Origin: Glandiceps talaboti
Lineage: Eukaryota; Hemichordata; Enteropneusta; Spengelidae
DNA: 64,000 nucleotides
Assembly (NCBI RefSeq): GCF_964340395.1
Contig: NC_135561.1
Location: forward strand, 19,151,740 to 19,215,739
Direction of reading: 5' to 3'
Shown: positions 11,514 to 25,900 of the stretch, piece after piece
How positions within the stretch are numbered: position 1 is the stretch's first letter
How the letters are laid out: each line of letters begins with the position of its first letter
Made by a program: the position numbers and the translations under genes
Notes under the pieces: generated by a model
Told to the model about the DNA's origin: nothing
Databases searched by the model: none
What the model saw: only the letters and a program-made list of their open reading frames with translations

Positions 11514-13376
11514 ATCTTATTAATACCTCAGGGTATACCATCTCAAGGGTAGTTTACTGAATAGCTTTAATTACCACTTATGAATACCACATTCTTATAT
11601 GATATATATATACAGTAGGAACACACAGTCATTCTATTTCCTTGTTGCTGGGCATGTATTTGTGGGTATGCTGTCATTGCTATGGTCTAGGAGCAATCAT
11701 CAGAACACTTGTTTTATCAGAAGTGGTGAACATATTGTCTAAACTCTTCTCCTTATATATCAAAATGTTTTGAAGTTATTGCAGTAAAAATTGGCAAATT
11801 CATAGGAAATATATATCCAAAGCGAAATGTGATGCTGATGTGGTCAAAAAGTCATGATTTATGTAGTTACCATCTCTGCAAACAGTGTCAATAGTTGTTG
11901 ACTATTGTCAGTTCTGGCAACGTGTAATATTTTACTTTAAAATGTTAACATTTTCGTATTCAGCTATATTAACAAATGAATTATTACTTCATTAATATAC
12001 ACAATTTGGAGAGGGGCACTTCGAAAACTTTAAAAATTAAACTTTATTTCAAGGGTATGTGAAATATTTAACACAATATCTTCTTCAGATTGACATACAC
12101 TTATGAATCCTACACATTATTTTAGACCATATTTGGCATTGATCAAGTCACGACATTCTACGATAATATATCATGAGGGGTACATAAAGTTTTACTATAT
12201 TCTATCTGGGTTTTTTCTGTTTTTTCAGGCATTACAGTGAGTTCTCATTGGCATGTTGTCTCCTTCACTGTAATGCATATAATTCTCATTCAAATTCCAC
12301 ACCAGGAACGTTTCTGGGCGTTCAAATAGGCGTATCCACAGTAACAAGCCACAATGAACGTCAAAATCACCAAATGTATGCATTTTGGTTAACATTTCCA
12401 TCTTAATCCTCATAGTACCAAAAGAACACTGAAGCCCAAGATATAAATAAATATGGCAACATTAGATAAAAATTCAAAGAGGAGTGTTCTCTAGAAATTG
12501 GTGCATTGGGAGTAAAAAAAATGATGGTTTATCATCTGACCGCGGTGTGTCATTTCTGAGCACATTTTGTATCACAAGCAGAGATGAACTGAAAATACCT
12601 CCGTATGAGGGGAAATGTTGTTAATATGCTTACTGAGACTTTGAAATGTATTTCTGTACTGTCGTACCTTTGTGTAATCAATATCTGTAGCAAGTTGACT
12701 TGAATTTAGTACAGTCCTAGCTATATATTTCCTATTGCAAAAGTTCATCAAATATGCAAATTAGCAATTGAATCGATACCATCATATCTTTGCTCAGTCA
12801 ATATCTCTAGCAAGTTTCATCAAATTTGGTGCAGTCTTTCTTGGAATAGGCCCTAATTGCCAAAGTTCGTTAATTATGCAAATTAGCAATTGACACCACT
12901 AAATTTCATTGTATGCCTTTCCCATATCTTTGAAAATGATCAGATCAAATACATGCGAGATACAAAGACTGATTACAACCTGGCTGGGTGTCTACTATTG
13001 AAAGGGCTTCACTATGTGCCATTAATTATACAAATTATCATTAATTATACAAGACTCGCCCACCAAAAACTAATCAGTGCTAAGTTACAGCCTGACAATG
13101 CCACAGACACACAGACATTGCCACGACATTACCTCCCATATGGGAGCTAAAAAATTCGTACCTGTGTGATTTATGTATGTAAATGCCATGGGTCGACAGA
13201 AATTTCAATTTTGTATGTACAGATTGCACATGCTGTGCATAAGGAGAACAATGGGAGGCACAACTGAGCAATCCCACTGTATACGGCTGCTGCCAGGACT
13301 TTGTACTATCTCAAACTACTCAACAATTGACTGTGATGACATTAATTCTTTCACTATTACATAGTATAATTTAAAA
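10946..13376. other. Intergenic stretch without recognised genes
   Basis: Contains a long TA tract (about 11449-11508) and a dispersed repeat at about 12660-13150 with the recurrent word ATGCAAATTAGCAATTGA (12757, 12876) and a distal ACATTACCTCCC word also seen near 47935. No coding exon supported. Confidence 0.6.
11449..11508. repeat. (TA)n microsatellite
   Basis: About 30 uninterrupted TA units. Confidence 0.95.
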
Positions 13377-13726
13377 TTAAAGTGGTCATATGGATGAGCA
13401 TTGGGTACTTATTTTGGATTATTATTGATAAAGCAATGTTATCATGGCATCCTACTTTAAAAATCAATGTGAAATAAAAATTTTATTAGACAAAGTCTTT
13501 GTTTGTAACTCAATAAATTGCAAAAGACTGATAATGTTTGTTATTGACCATGCAATAACAAAATGTTTACTCATTTTTGAGCATTTTGCAATGTATTGAG
13601 TTACAAAGACAGATTTGATATATGTTATTTTACATTCATTTTTCAAGAAGGAAGCCATGATAAAATTGCATTATAATTTAAAAATCCAAACTAAATATCC
13701 AATCGTCATTTATATGGCCACTTTAA
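13377..13726. mobile_element. Foldback MITE, family A copy 1
   Basis: Ends TTAAAGTGGTCATATGGATG and its imperfect inverse CATTTATATGGCCACTTTAA. Subterminal inverted words continue inward (TTTTGGATT with AAATCCAAA) and at the centre (TTTGTAACTCAATAAATTGC with GCAATGTATTGAGTTACAAA). A second copy is at 40006-40317. It sits about 40 bp past the stop codon of the TRIM-eIF4G gene, so it may be part of its 3' UTR. Confidence 0.8.
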
Positions 13727-13764
13727 TGAATGTCAAATACGTAATGTATTTTAGTTCAAACTTA

Positions 13765-13946
13765 TTAATAATCTGATAAATCATCATCAGCCTCTCTTAA
13801 CCAGGTGAAGAAAGAATCAACTGATCTAAGGGCAACTTCTTTTCCTAGCTGTTCATTCGGATCATTACTTGACTTCCATGCCCACAAAGCTTCCTCTGAT
13901 ATCAAATCTTCGTCATACAGCTTATCAAAAAATATACGTAATAGAC
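13765..13946 (-). CDS. Exon 10 of the chimera: W2 end with aromatic/acidic boxes, stop codon
   Basis: 182 bases from a phase 1 acceptor to [23 protein letters not shown] and [11 protein letters not shown] are the two aromatic-acidic boxes that end eIF4G, the part that in known family members binds Mnk kinases (and in eIF5/eIF2B-epsilon binds eIF2). Both boxes keep their acidic and aromatic residues. Confidence 0.9.
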
Positions 13947-16900
13947 CTGTATGGAGAGGAAGGTTCTAATCATTAGACAAGCACTTTATAACAGAATCAA
14001 AATATTTCTTGAAAGCAAATCCCAAATTTTCGCTGATGTCTATTCAGCATCATCAGGGGTGTACTACACTTTGGAATTCACTTCCAAGAAATATTTTGAC
14101 TCTGCGAGTAACATTTTATTACTAAGAATGACCCAGAGGTCATGAACATTCATTTTCGCAGTTTATGACATCCTTATCATGTTTAATAATAATAATAATA
14201 ATAATCTTCATTCTTCTAAATAAATTTGGTAATTTGTTGAATGGCCACCATTTCAGAGCACCCTAGTGTCTCAGTGCTGAAAGTATTCATCACTTACTAT
14301 TGAACACCAAGAAGTAAAGTTAATTCTAAATCATTATTAAACAAGGAATTTATTTATAATCACATGCAACAGATCATCAATTTATCTGACTAATTTTGTG
14401 CAATATAACTTGTTGTAAACTATGAATCCTTGAAGTCAATATGAAGCACAACATAAGATACATTACTCTTTGCATTGCCTGCCCCTCTGCAGACTAAACA
14501 AATTCAGTAAAGCCAGAGGATTGTGTGTGAGTCTAAAGTTCACAGATACAAATGCAAATTCCTACTCATCATCTGTGTACCTGTCTTGCCCTATACATAT
14601 AACATCAGGTTATTGCAGTACAGCCTGCTTCCAAAAACTGTTTGGACTCTCTAGATATTGTCATTTGTAAGTATTTACTTACTTGGTGGACTACCCAGTT
14701 TATAATTCAATGCCTGTAATGCATACAAAGCTTGAAGTTCTAGCTCATCATCATTATGAAGGTATTTCTGTAGTAGTGATGCTCTGTTCTTGACTTCATT
14801 GATATTACAGCGGCTGTCACCTCCTTCACCTGTAAAAACAATTAATAATACATCTGTTTAACTATGATAGCTCAGCTTGATAAATGTGGCAATGCATGAG
14901 ACTATTTACAGTGTATCATGAAATGTGTACGATACTGCAATTATACAATTTGTAGTTTAAACTTGTACTTGGATCCTACAATAAAAGTTTACATAGATTG
15001 TTGCATTGTTCTGAAGTTACTGGGTTTCACAAGATGGAGGGAGACAAACACTGTACCATCCAGGTCATGACTTTGTACTATATAGTCAAGGCTGAGGCTC
15101 AATTTCGAACACATAACAGCCCTTCTTCCTATATTTTACAAGGACAAAAAGAATTAAATTAAATTAAATTTCAAAATATGGAAGAAAAAACGCTTTTCAT
15201 CACATTTCATTTGAGAAAGATTTTCAGTACAATTAGATATACACTAGCCTGTTTACATCACAGTTCGTGTTTTTGCTTCACCATCACAGACACCACACAC
15301 AACGATCAATTTAGTTGCGTCCCTAATGGCAGTTATCAGCATTCCTATTTGTAGATATTTACATACTATTCGCTATATGTCAATTATGTCGCTTTGTGCT
15401 ATCATCTCAATGACAGCACACTTACATATTGACTTCATTTTGATATGGTCAATTTAATGCTAGCAATACAGCTGTTTGTGAGACAGCGAAGCAAAAACAG
15501 ATGGTGATAAAACCATGATAGATATACTGAGATAACCAACCTGACACTGCACCTTTACACACTGCTGTCATTAATGCACGGATGAAGTCACTCTCATTTC
15601 TCCTTTCCATGGAAACGTTTGTCTGAAAATAAGGACATTTTAAGTACTATCAATTCAGAGACTGTTAAATTATAAATATAGCATGGAAGTTTTGTAATAT
15701 ATATATACAAAGGTTCTCTTGAAAGTACAATTAATGGAATAGATAAAGCTGGGTATGATTTGAAGCACTCTTATACATTAGTCAACAGCTGTAGAAAAGG
15801 AGACCACGATATAAAGGTTGTTTTGAGAAGGATTTAATCCTAAGAACTTACAGAGGCTACATGGATTTTATGGTTCCCAGGAGTGGAGCAAGCACAGAGA
15901 GGGTTGTTATGTGGGGATATCTGTGCCATACATTATAATATCTGTGCCATGCAGTATAATTGTACTGTGCATGTTAATGCTGGGCTATCTGTGCAGTGCA
16001 TTATAATTGTACAGTGCATGTTAATGCCAGGATATCTGTGCCATACATTATAATATCTGTGCCATGCATTATAATTCTACTGTGCCTGTTAATGCTATGA
16101 TATATGATCTGTATCACATCTTATTATTGTACTATCTGTGCCTGTGTTTAAATGTAAGTAAGATAGTAGTAAGATAGCCATTACGGTATATAACACATAC
16201 ACACATTCCTATATTAACTTGTCATATATCTAGTAAGATAGCCATTACGGCATAAAACACATACACACATTCTTACATTAACTTATCATATGTCTAGTAA
16301 GATAGCCATTACGGTATATAACACATACACACATTCCTACATTAACTTATCATATGTCTAGACATTTTTGTTGAAAATATTAAATATTAATCTTGGTGAA
16401 AGTTTTAATGTAATCAATATTCCTGTTACACTATATTATAAATTTACTCAATCTCTCTCTACCTCTATCCAGTGGATTATCTGCACATTAGATGCTTTTT
16501 CTCTGAGAATTAATTGTTCTAGATGTTCTTGCCATGGATATAAAGGGTGCTGTTGATAATATTGTTGTTGTTGTACTTCTTGTGCTCTCTTACGAATTTG
16601 TTCATCAGACCCTATGCGCTTCGCAAGTCTTCTGGTGACCCAGATGCTCTGTTGAGAAGAGTTGATTCATGATTCATTACGTTCTTGCAAACAAACACAA
16701 TTGCATTCAACAATCTGCTAACCAACTGAGTTAATGCTAGAAGTTCTCATACAATGGCCTTACAGTCTAAACATTACTACTCTAGGTCTATTTTTGTACA
16801 AGTTATTTCTATATGTTCTCATACAATAGCCTTACAGTCTAAACATTACTACTCTAGGTCTATTTTTGTACAAGTTATTTCTATATGTTCTCATACAATA

Positions 16901-19900
16901 GCCTTACAGTCTAAACATTACTACTCTAGGTCTATTTTTGTACAAGTTATTTCTATATGTTCTCATACAATGGCCTTACAGTCTAAACATTACTACTCTT
17001 GGTCTATTTTTGTACAAGTTATTTCTATATGTTCCATTACAATGACCTTACAGTCTAAACATTACTACTCTAGGTCTATTGTTGTACAAGTTATTTCTAT
17101 ATGTTTTCATACAATGACCTTACAGTCTAAACATTACTACCCTAGGTCTATTTTTGTACAAGTTATTTCTATATGTTTTCATACAATGACCTTACAGTCT
17201 AAACATTACTACTCTAGGTCTATTGTTGTACAAGTTATTTCTATATGTTCTATTTAATTACAATGACATTACAGTCTAAACATTACTAATCTAGGTCTAT
17301 TTTTGTACAAGTTATTCTATATGTTCCATTACAATGACCTTACAGTCTAAACATTACTACTCTTGGTCTATTTTTGTACAAGTTATTTCTATATGTTCCA
17401 TTACAATGACCTTACAGTCTAAACATTACTACTCTAGGTCTATTTTTGTACAAGTTATTTCTATATGTTCTATTACAATGACCTTACAGTCTAAACATTA
17501 CTAATCTAGGTCTATTTTTGTACAAGTTATTTCTATATGTTCTATTACAATGACCTTACAGTCTAAACATTACTACTCTAGGTCTATTTTTGTACAAGTT
17601 ATTTCTATATGTTCTATTACAATGACCTTACAGTCTAAACATTACTACTCTAGGTCTATTTTCGTACAAGTTATTTCTATATGTTCTCATACAATGACCT
17701 TACAGTCTAAACATTACTACTCTAGGTCTATTTTTGTACAAGTTATTTCTATATGTTCTATTACAATGACCTTACAGTCTAAACATTACTAATCTAGGTC
17801 TATTTTTGTACAAGTTATTTCTATATGTTCTCATACAATGGCCTTACAGTCTAAACATTACTACTCTAGGTCTATTTTTGTACAAGTTATTTCTATATGT
17901 TCTATTACAATGACCTTACAGTCTAAACATTACTACTCTAGGTCTATTTTTGTACAAGTTATTTCTATATGTTCTATTACAATGACCTTACAGTCTAAAC
18001 ATTACTACTCTAGGTCTATTTTTGTACAAGTTATTTCTATATGTTCCATTACAATGGCCTTACAGTCTAAACATTACTACTCTAGGTCTATTTTTGTACA
18101 AGTTATTTCTATATGTTCCATTACAATGACCTTACAGTCTAAACATTACTACTCTAGGTCTATTTTTGTACAAGTTATTTCTATATGTTCTATTACAATG
18201 ACCTTACAGTCTAAACATTACTAATCTAGGTCTATTTCTGTACAAGTTATTTCTATATGTTATAAGTGCAGCATAAAATAATAACTATCTTTGCAGGTTA
18301 TTGCACATCATAGTGGAAACTGGTGCTTTATAAATTCACTGATTGATTAATTAATGGTTAAATATCACTGATAAAGCATGTAATACATAGATACATGTAA
18401 TTGAAAAAAACAAAATCACTGCTTACATGTGTCAACATTGCAAATGTAAGGTAGATGTTAAATATGTAAAACTCAACTCAATATCACACATATTTTGGGC
18501 AACAAAATAAATCTCATTTTTAAACCCAAAATATGTGCTACAGATATACACATAATAGGTTGTTTCAAAAACTTCATTTCAACATTACTTCCTGAGAAAT
18601 ACAATTGTCCTCCATAAAATTTCAAACTAATCTGTCATTTAAATTACTTTTTGAGTTTAAATTTCTTTATCAAAACATACATGATCAATGCTGTGTTTTC
18701 TTGTCTGAGTGAAATCTAAATTTAAACAAGTTGAAGTCCAATTCTCTGATCAATTTGTGAAGTATTTTCCAAATCTACAAACAAGATGCCATTAGTAATT
18801 AACATTCAATGATGATGAAGATCCAGTGTAATAAGCCACATTCCTATTATCAGAAAGACAAAAGGTTGTCAATGTTGGCCACTTGGGGTGTTGATTGACA
18901 GCAGCTATTGGACTGAAATTTGATTGGGTTTAAAAAATCAGCATTAGTGTTCAATACTATTAAAAGTTGAATACATTTTCAACCAGAAACAACATTCTAC
19001 TAACTTTGTTTCCTGGGACATAATTTCTACTAGTAGGTATTCAAGAATTTTCAAGCAACATTTTGTTGACTACTTCATGTACTGTCATCTCTAGGCCCTC
19101 ACTCTTCCTAATATGGAGATCCCTCTTGTGACACTTCTATCCAAAATGACCATAAGATGGGGGATCAGAATATGGTGTATTAATAAATGTGTTGTTTCAC
19201 CTACCCTCAACTTTATTATCATTCCAATTTCATACTGTAGTCCCATGGACAATGCATTTGTCTTAAGCATTTCATTGAGAGAATGAAAATACTTGTCAAC
19301 TTGTTTCTGTAGATAAAAATACATTGTAAATAGAACTTACAAATTATGGTACTGGGTTTGAAATAAAATTATGAAATTTTCAATCAAATTATAAAGCTAC
19401 AGCAGGCTACATAGTGTTTTCATGAAGTGAATGCACATATTTTGGTTCTAACTTCATTTATCTAAACTTATTTCTGAAATTATTATTTACAAAATAATCA
19501 GCCTGAATATGAAGTCCCTTTCATTGATAAATTCCCACACGATATGAAGACGTTGCATGACATTGCATATTTATAGTCTGACACATATGCATGACATGAT
19601 GTTATAGACATCTTGTAAATGTGCACACAACTAAATTGTCTTGCCATATTTAAGTATTTATTTACTTCATATTTATTTTTTTCTGTATACAAAATATTTA
19701 CACATTAGGCGTTAAAAAAAACACAACTGTGTGGTTCCGATTACATTCAATTTTAAAATAGGTGGGGTAGGTAGATTTTTTATTATATTTTATTACATAT
19801 TTTTTTTCATGTGTGAGTGTCTAGTTCAGGTTTTCCATTGTTTTCAAAATCGTCTCTGTGTTGTTTATGTATTTCTTCCTATCAGATGTACAGCCATTAC

Positions 19901-22900
19901 AGATTGGAAGAATTGTTTTATATTGTCTTTTTAAGTTGATGTCAGTTTCCGCACCCACTATTTCTTGCAAGACTTCATGATTTTCGCGATTTTATTCTAA
20001 TTATTTTTCTCAAATACATAAAAAAAGTTTAGGGTCGGCATGAAAAATTAGGTGGGGTCGGGTAACTGGAACCAAACAACTTTTTTTATTTAGCCTTTAT
20101 ATTGCAAAATATTCACTGATGGGAGACAAGAGAGAGCTCCCACTGGACTAGTTACTTTATGTATACTTTACCTTTGTATTTCCTTGATCCAAACTTTCAC
20201 CTACCGCTGTTAGCAACTTAATGGCCCACTTGATAGCGGCCACACTTAGACTGCTAAATAATTTTGTCAGCAGTTCTGTTACAAATCTCACTTCTGATTT
20301 TGCATTGGAATTCATTGATTCTGTTCCCATGCTTTGCAATTCCTACAAATGAATAGTCCATTATGTTAAAGGTACAAATAATGGCTGACATCAAAGCACT
20401 GACAAGCAGAACCTGTTGAAAACAGGGAAAGTAAACAATTGAATTGGATAAATAACACTTAGCACAGAATGTTGGCAGTAAAGAGACTTAGTGTTACCTT
20501 CCATCATTTGATAAGACCAGTTGTATAGCATCTTTAAATAACAGTTCATGTTCACAAACAAATTTGAAGTTCCCCTGGCAATTCATTTATGTAAAGAGGC
20601 CATAAAACAGTTCTTATCAAACCATGGTGTGTAATACAAGTCTCTGCTGTTCCAACATGTGTTATTAATCCAATTCATTTGTTTACTTTCCCTCTTTATA
20701 ACAGGTTCCGTTTGTCATTGCTTCAATGTCAGTTGTATGATAAAGTATGTGTGTTGGGGAGGGGGGGTAGTCATCATGGTGGGGCACAAAACACCAGTAT
20801 ACGTTCCAAATTAAAAATAGACAAAGTATGGGGGGTGCATTCATCTTATGGTCAGTCTGAAACCTTACATCCTTGATAGATTATCAATCAAAATGACCTT
20901 CATTTCAGCATAGTGATGTATGAGAAGATCGCCATATAATTACAGTCCCTCTATATCAGTCATTCACCACATGTCAAGCAGTAAATTCTTACCTCATCCC
21001 TATCGCCAGTTGGTTCTCTTCCCTCTCTAGGTTCTCTAAATTCACTTGTTACCTTATCTTCAAAGACATCACTGAACTTTACTGTCTTTCCAAAGTCATG
21101 TGAGGTTGGTACCTCAACCTAGGTAAGAAAAGACCACACTAAATTTTAATCTAAATTTGTTTAAATTAAAAATTTCCATACTGTATATTATATCAGTCAA
21201 ATTACACCTAAAATATAGCTTTTAAGTCATTAACTCAAACCTTTGAAAGTAACAGTTTAAACATAAAATATTTACAATCTGCTGTAATTTCCCAGAGGCT
21301 GTTTAGGTAATAAAATATATAATGACATTTTTCTTTGCCCTGTTCTGATGCCTGATCTTCACTTGTATTGCTCAGCAACTAGTTTGATATACATTTAGAG
21401 ATGCATGCAAGTTCAGAAGTTTTAGGATGCACAACAAGCCAACAGTTCCAATTTGATAGCACCCAAATAACAGATGTTGATAGAATATTTACATAATGAT
21501 GATCTCATCTAAATCAACCTATACTAAGACATTGATGGCACAAAGTCTTTATCTCCAAATATGCTTTCACATGTAATACTCATGTACAATGATTTTATGG
21601 TATATACCACAATCACTTTACTTGCGGAAAATTCCAGGCAGGACCATATTCTCTGTGAGGTTGTTAATTCTGCTGCAGTTACATACTATTTTCATGTGCT
21701 ATTTTCATACTTTACATCCTTTTCAACCAAATGTACTTGTATATGGACCCCAGCACTAACAGCAAAGGATGAATATATGTCATCAATGACTGACTTAGCC
21801 ATCACCATTGATACTTACTGAAGACATAACTATACAAATTTCTGCATAAACAGATATCTCTTTGGTATCTTCAACACAGACAGCTTTATCATAGACCATG
21901 TTCACCACTTCTTTGAGTCCTTCTTCAGTGTGCAGTGGCAGATTCAATAGTTCCTTAACCTTTACAGCTGTAATTGTGGTCCTGCTGTCCAATATCATTT
22001 CTGCCTTCTCAAGCAATGTCTGAAGATAGAATACAGAATGAGAATATGAAAAAATGGAAAACCATAGAAATCATTGTGCCAGCTTCAAACATGTCAAGGA
22101 TCTGTGAAGTGAAATGAAAATAATGGTAAAATTTCATCCCAATGATGAATTCTATACACTTGATTTTCGTCCCATCAATATTACAATGCTGACAAACTAT
22201 TGGAAATATCTCATTGCAGATAACTGCAGAGAGTAGGTATGACAGACCACGGATAATTAAATAAGGCTATAAGTATGAGGGGCTGTAAAGAATACCAAAG
22301 TAACCTTGGCCACAACAATAATAAAAAGTATGACTGCTCACAGATAGTAAGTATAACCGGCCACCAACAGGATGCATGGCTTACATGGACGCATAAATGA
22401 TAAATATGACTAGCCATAAATAGCAAGTGTAACTATAGAAACAGATAGCAAGTATGACTAGCCACAGATGATCAAGTATGACTAGCCACAGATAGCAAAT
22501 ATGACTTGACACGGATAGCAATTATGACTAGCCACAGATAGCAAGTATGACTAGCCACATATGATAAAAGTATGACTAGCCACAGATGGCAAATATATAA
22601 CTAGCCACAGATGGCAATATGACTAGCCACAGATGGCAAGCATGACTAGCCACAGATGGCAATATGACTAGCCACAGATGGCAAGTATGACTAGCCACAG
22701 ATGGCAATATGACTAGCCACAGATGGCAAGCATGACTAGCCACAGATGGAAATATGACTAGCCACAGATGGCAAGTATGACTAGCCACAGATGGCAATAT
22801 GACTAGCCACAGATGGCAAGTATGACTAGCCATAGATAGCAAGTATATGACTAGCCATAGATAGCAAGTATGTGACTAGCCACAGATGGCAAATATATAA

Positions 22901-25900
22901 CTAGCCACAGATGCCAAATATATAACTAGCCACACATGGCAAGTATGACTAGCCATAGATAGCAAGTATGACTAGCCATAGATAGCAAATATATAACTAG
23001 CCACAGATGGCAAATATATAACTAGCCACAGATGGCAAGTATGACTAGCCACAGATAGCAAGTATGACTAGCCACAGATAGCAAGTAAATAACTAGCCAC
23101 AGATGGCAAATATATAACTAGCCACAGATGGCAAGTATGACTAGCCATAAATAGCAAGTATGACTAGCCATAGATAGCAAATATATAACTAGCCACAGAT
23201 GGCAATATGACTAGCCACAGATGGCAAGTATGACTAGCCACAGATGGCAAGTATGACTAGCCACAGATGGCAAGCATGACTAGCCACAGATGGCAATATG
23301 ATTAGCCACAGATGGCAAGTATATGACTAGCCATTGATAGCAAGTACGTGACTAGCCACAGATGGCAAATATATAACTAGCCACACATGGCAAGTATGAC
23401 TAGCCATAGATAGCAAGTATGACTAGCCATAGATAGCAAATATATAACTAGACACAGATGGCAAACATATAACTAGCCACAGATGGCAAGTATGACTAGC
23501 CACAGATAGCAAGTATGACTAGCCACAGATAACAAGTGAATAACTAGCCACAGATGGCAAGTAAATAACTAGCCACAGATGGCAAGTATGACTAGCCATA
23601 AATAGCAAGTATGACTAGCCATAGATAGCAAGTATGACTAGCCATATATAACAAGTATGACTAGCCACAGATAGCAAGTATGACTAGCCACAGATGGCAA
23701 ATATATAACTAGTCACAGATGGCAAGTATGACTAGTCACAGATGGCAAATATATAACTAGTCACAGATGGCAAGTATGACTAGCCACAGATAGCAAGTAT
23801 GACTAGCCACAGAGAGCAAGTATATAACTAGCCACAGATGGCAAGTGTGACTAGCCATAGATAGCAAGTATATGACTAGCCATAGATAGCAAGTATATAA
23901 CTAGCCACAGATGCAGATAAAAAGTATATGACTAGCCACAGGTGGCAAGTTTGACAAGCCACAGATGGCAAGTATGACTAGCCACAGATAGCAAGTATGA
24001 CTAGCCACAGATAGCAAGTATGACTAGCCACAGATAGCAAGTATGACTAGCCATAGATGGCAAGTATGACTAGCCACAGATGGCAATATGACTAGCCACA
24101 GATGGCAATATGACTAGCCACAGAGAGCAAGTATATAACTAGCCACAGATGGCAAATATATAACTAGCCACAGATGGCAAGTATATGACTAGCCACAGAG
24201 AGCAAGTATGACTAGCCACAGATAGCAAGTATGACTAGCCACAGATAGCAAGTATGACTAGCCACAGATGGCAAGTATGACTAGCCACAGAGAGCAAGTA
24301 TATAACTAGCCACAGATGGCAAATATATAACTAGCCACAGATGGCAAGTATATGACTAGCCACAGAGAGCAAGTATGACTAGCCACAGATAGCAAGTATG
24401 ACTAGCCACAGATAGCAAGTATGACTAGCCACAGATAGCAAATATGACTTGACACGGATAGCAATTATGACTAGCCACAGATAGCAAGTATGACTAGCCA
24501 CATATGATAAAAGTATGACTAGCCACAGATGGCAAATATATAACTAGCCACAGATGGCAATATGACTAGCCACAGATGGCAAGCATGACTAGCCACAGAT
24601 GGCAATATGACTAGCCACAGATGGCAAGTATGACTAGCCACAGATGGCAATATGACTAGCCACAGATGGCAAGCATGACTAGCCACAGATGGAAATATGA
24701 CTAGCCACAGATGGCAAGTATGACTAGCCACAGATGGCAATATGACTAGCCACAGATGGCAAGTATGACTAGCCATAGATAGCAAGTATATGACTAGCCA
24801 TAGATAGCAAGTACGTGACTAGCCACAGATGGCAAATATATAACTAGCCACAGATGCCAAATATATAACTAGCCACACATGGCAAGTATGACTAGCCATA
24901 GATAGCAAGTATGACTAGCCATAGATAGCAAATATATAACTAGCCACAGATGGCAAATATATAACTAGCCACAGATGGCAAGTATGACTAGCCACAGATA
25001 GCAAGTATGACTAGCCACAGATAGCAAGTAAATAACTAGCCACAGATGGCAAATATATAACTAGCCACAGATGGCAAGTATGACTAGCCATAGATAGCAA
25101 ATATATAACTAGCCACAGATGGCAATATGACTAGCCACAGATGGCAAGTATGACTAGCCACAGATGGCAAGTATGACTAGCCACAGATGGCAAGCATGAC
25201 TAGCCACAGATGGCAATATGATTAGCCACAGATGGCAAGTATATGACTAGCCATTGATAGCAAGTACGTGACTAGCCACAGATGGCAAATATATAACTAG
25301 CCACACATGGCAAGTATGACTAGCCATAGATAGCAAGTATGACTAGCCATAGATAGCAAATATATAACTAGACACAGATGGCAAACATATAACTAGCCAC
25401 AGATGGCAAGTATGACTAGCCACAGATAGCAAGTATGACTAGCCACAGATAACAAGTGAATAACTAGCCACAGATGGCAAGTAAATAACTAGCCACAGAT
25501 GGCAAGTATGACTAGCCATAAATAGCAAGTATGACTAGCCATAGATAGCAAGTATGACTAGCCATATATAACAAGTATGACTAGCCACAGATAGCAAGTA
25601 TGACTAGCCACAGATGGCAAATATATAACTAGTCACAGATGGCAAGTATGACTAGTCACAGATGGCAAATATATAACTAGTCACAGATGGCAAGTATGAC
25701 TAGCCACAGATAGCAAGTATGACTAGCCACAGAGAGCAAGTATATAACTAGCCACAGATGGCAAGTGTGACTAGCCATAGATAGCAAGTATATGACTAGC
25801 CATAGATAGCAAGTATATAACTAGCCACAGATGCAGATAAAAAGTATATGACTAGCCACAGGTGGCAAGTTTGACAAGCCACAGATGGCAAGTATGACTA

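Noticed and set aside
12890-13150. 86-codon + strand frame
   Set aside because: Lies in a dispersed repeat (ATGCAAATTAGCAATTGA family) and shows no domain.
16754-18224. Repetitive frames with [20 protein letters not shown] units as a repeat protein
   Set aside because: They coincide with the 72-bp minisatellite inside an intron of the - strand gene, lack flanking coding signals and break where units have indels.
22576-24785. Two identical 88-codon - strand frames ([15 protein letters not shown]) as a duplicated gene
   Set aside because: They are read-throughs of the short-unit satellite; identity reflects the block duplication.
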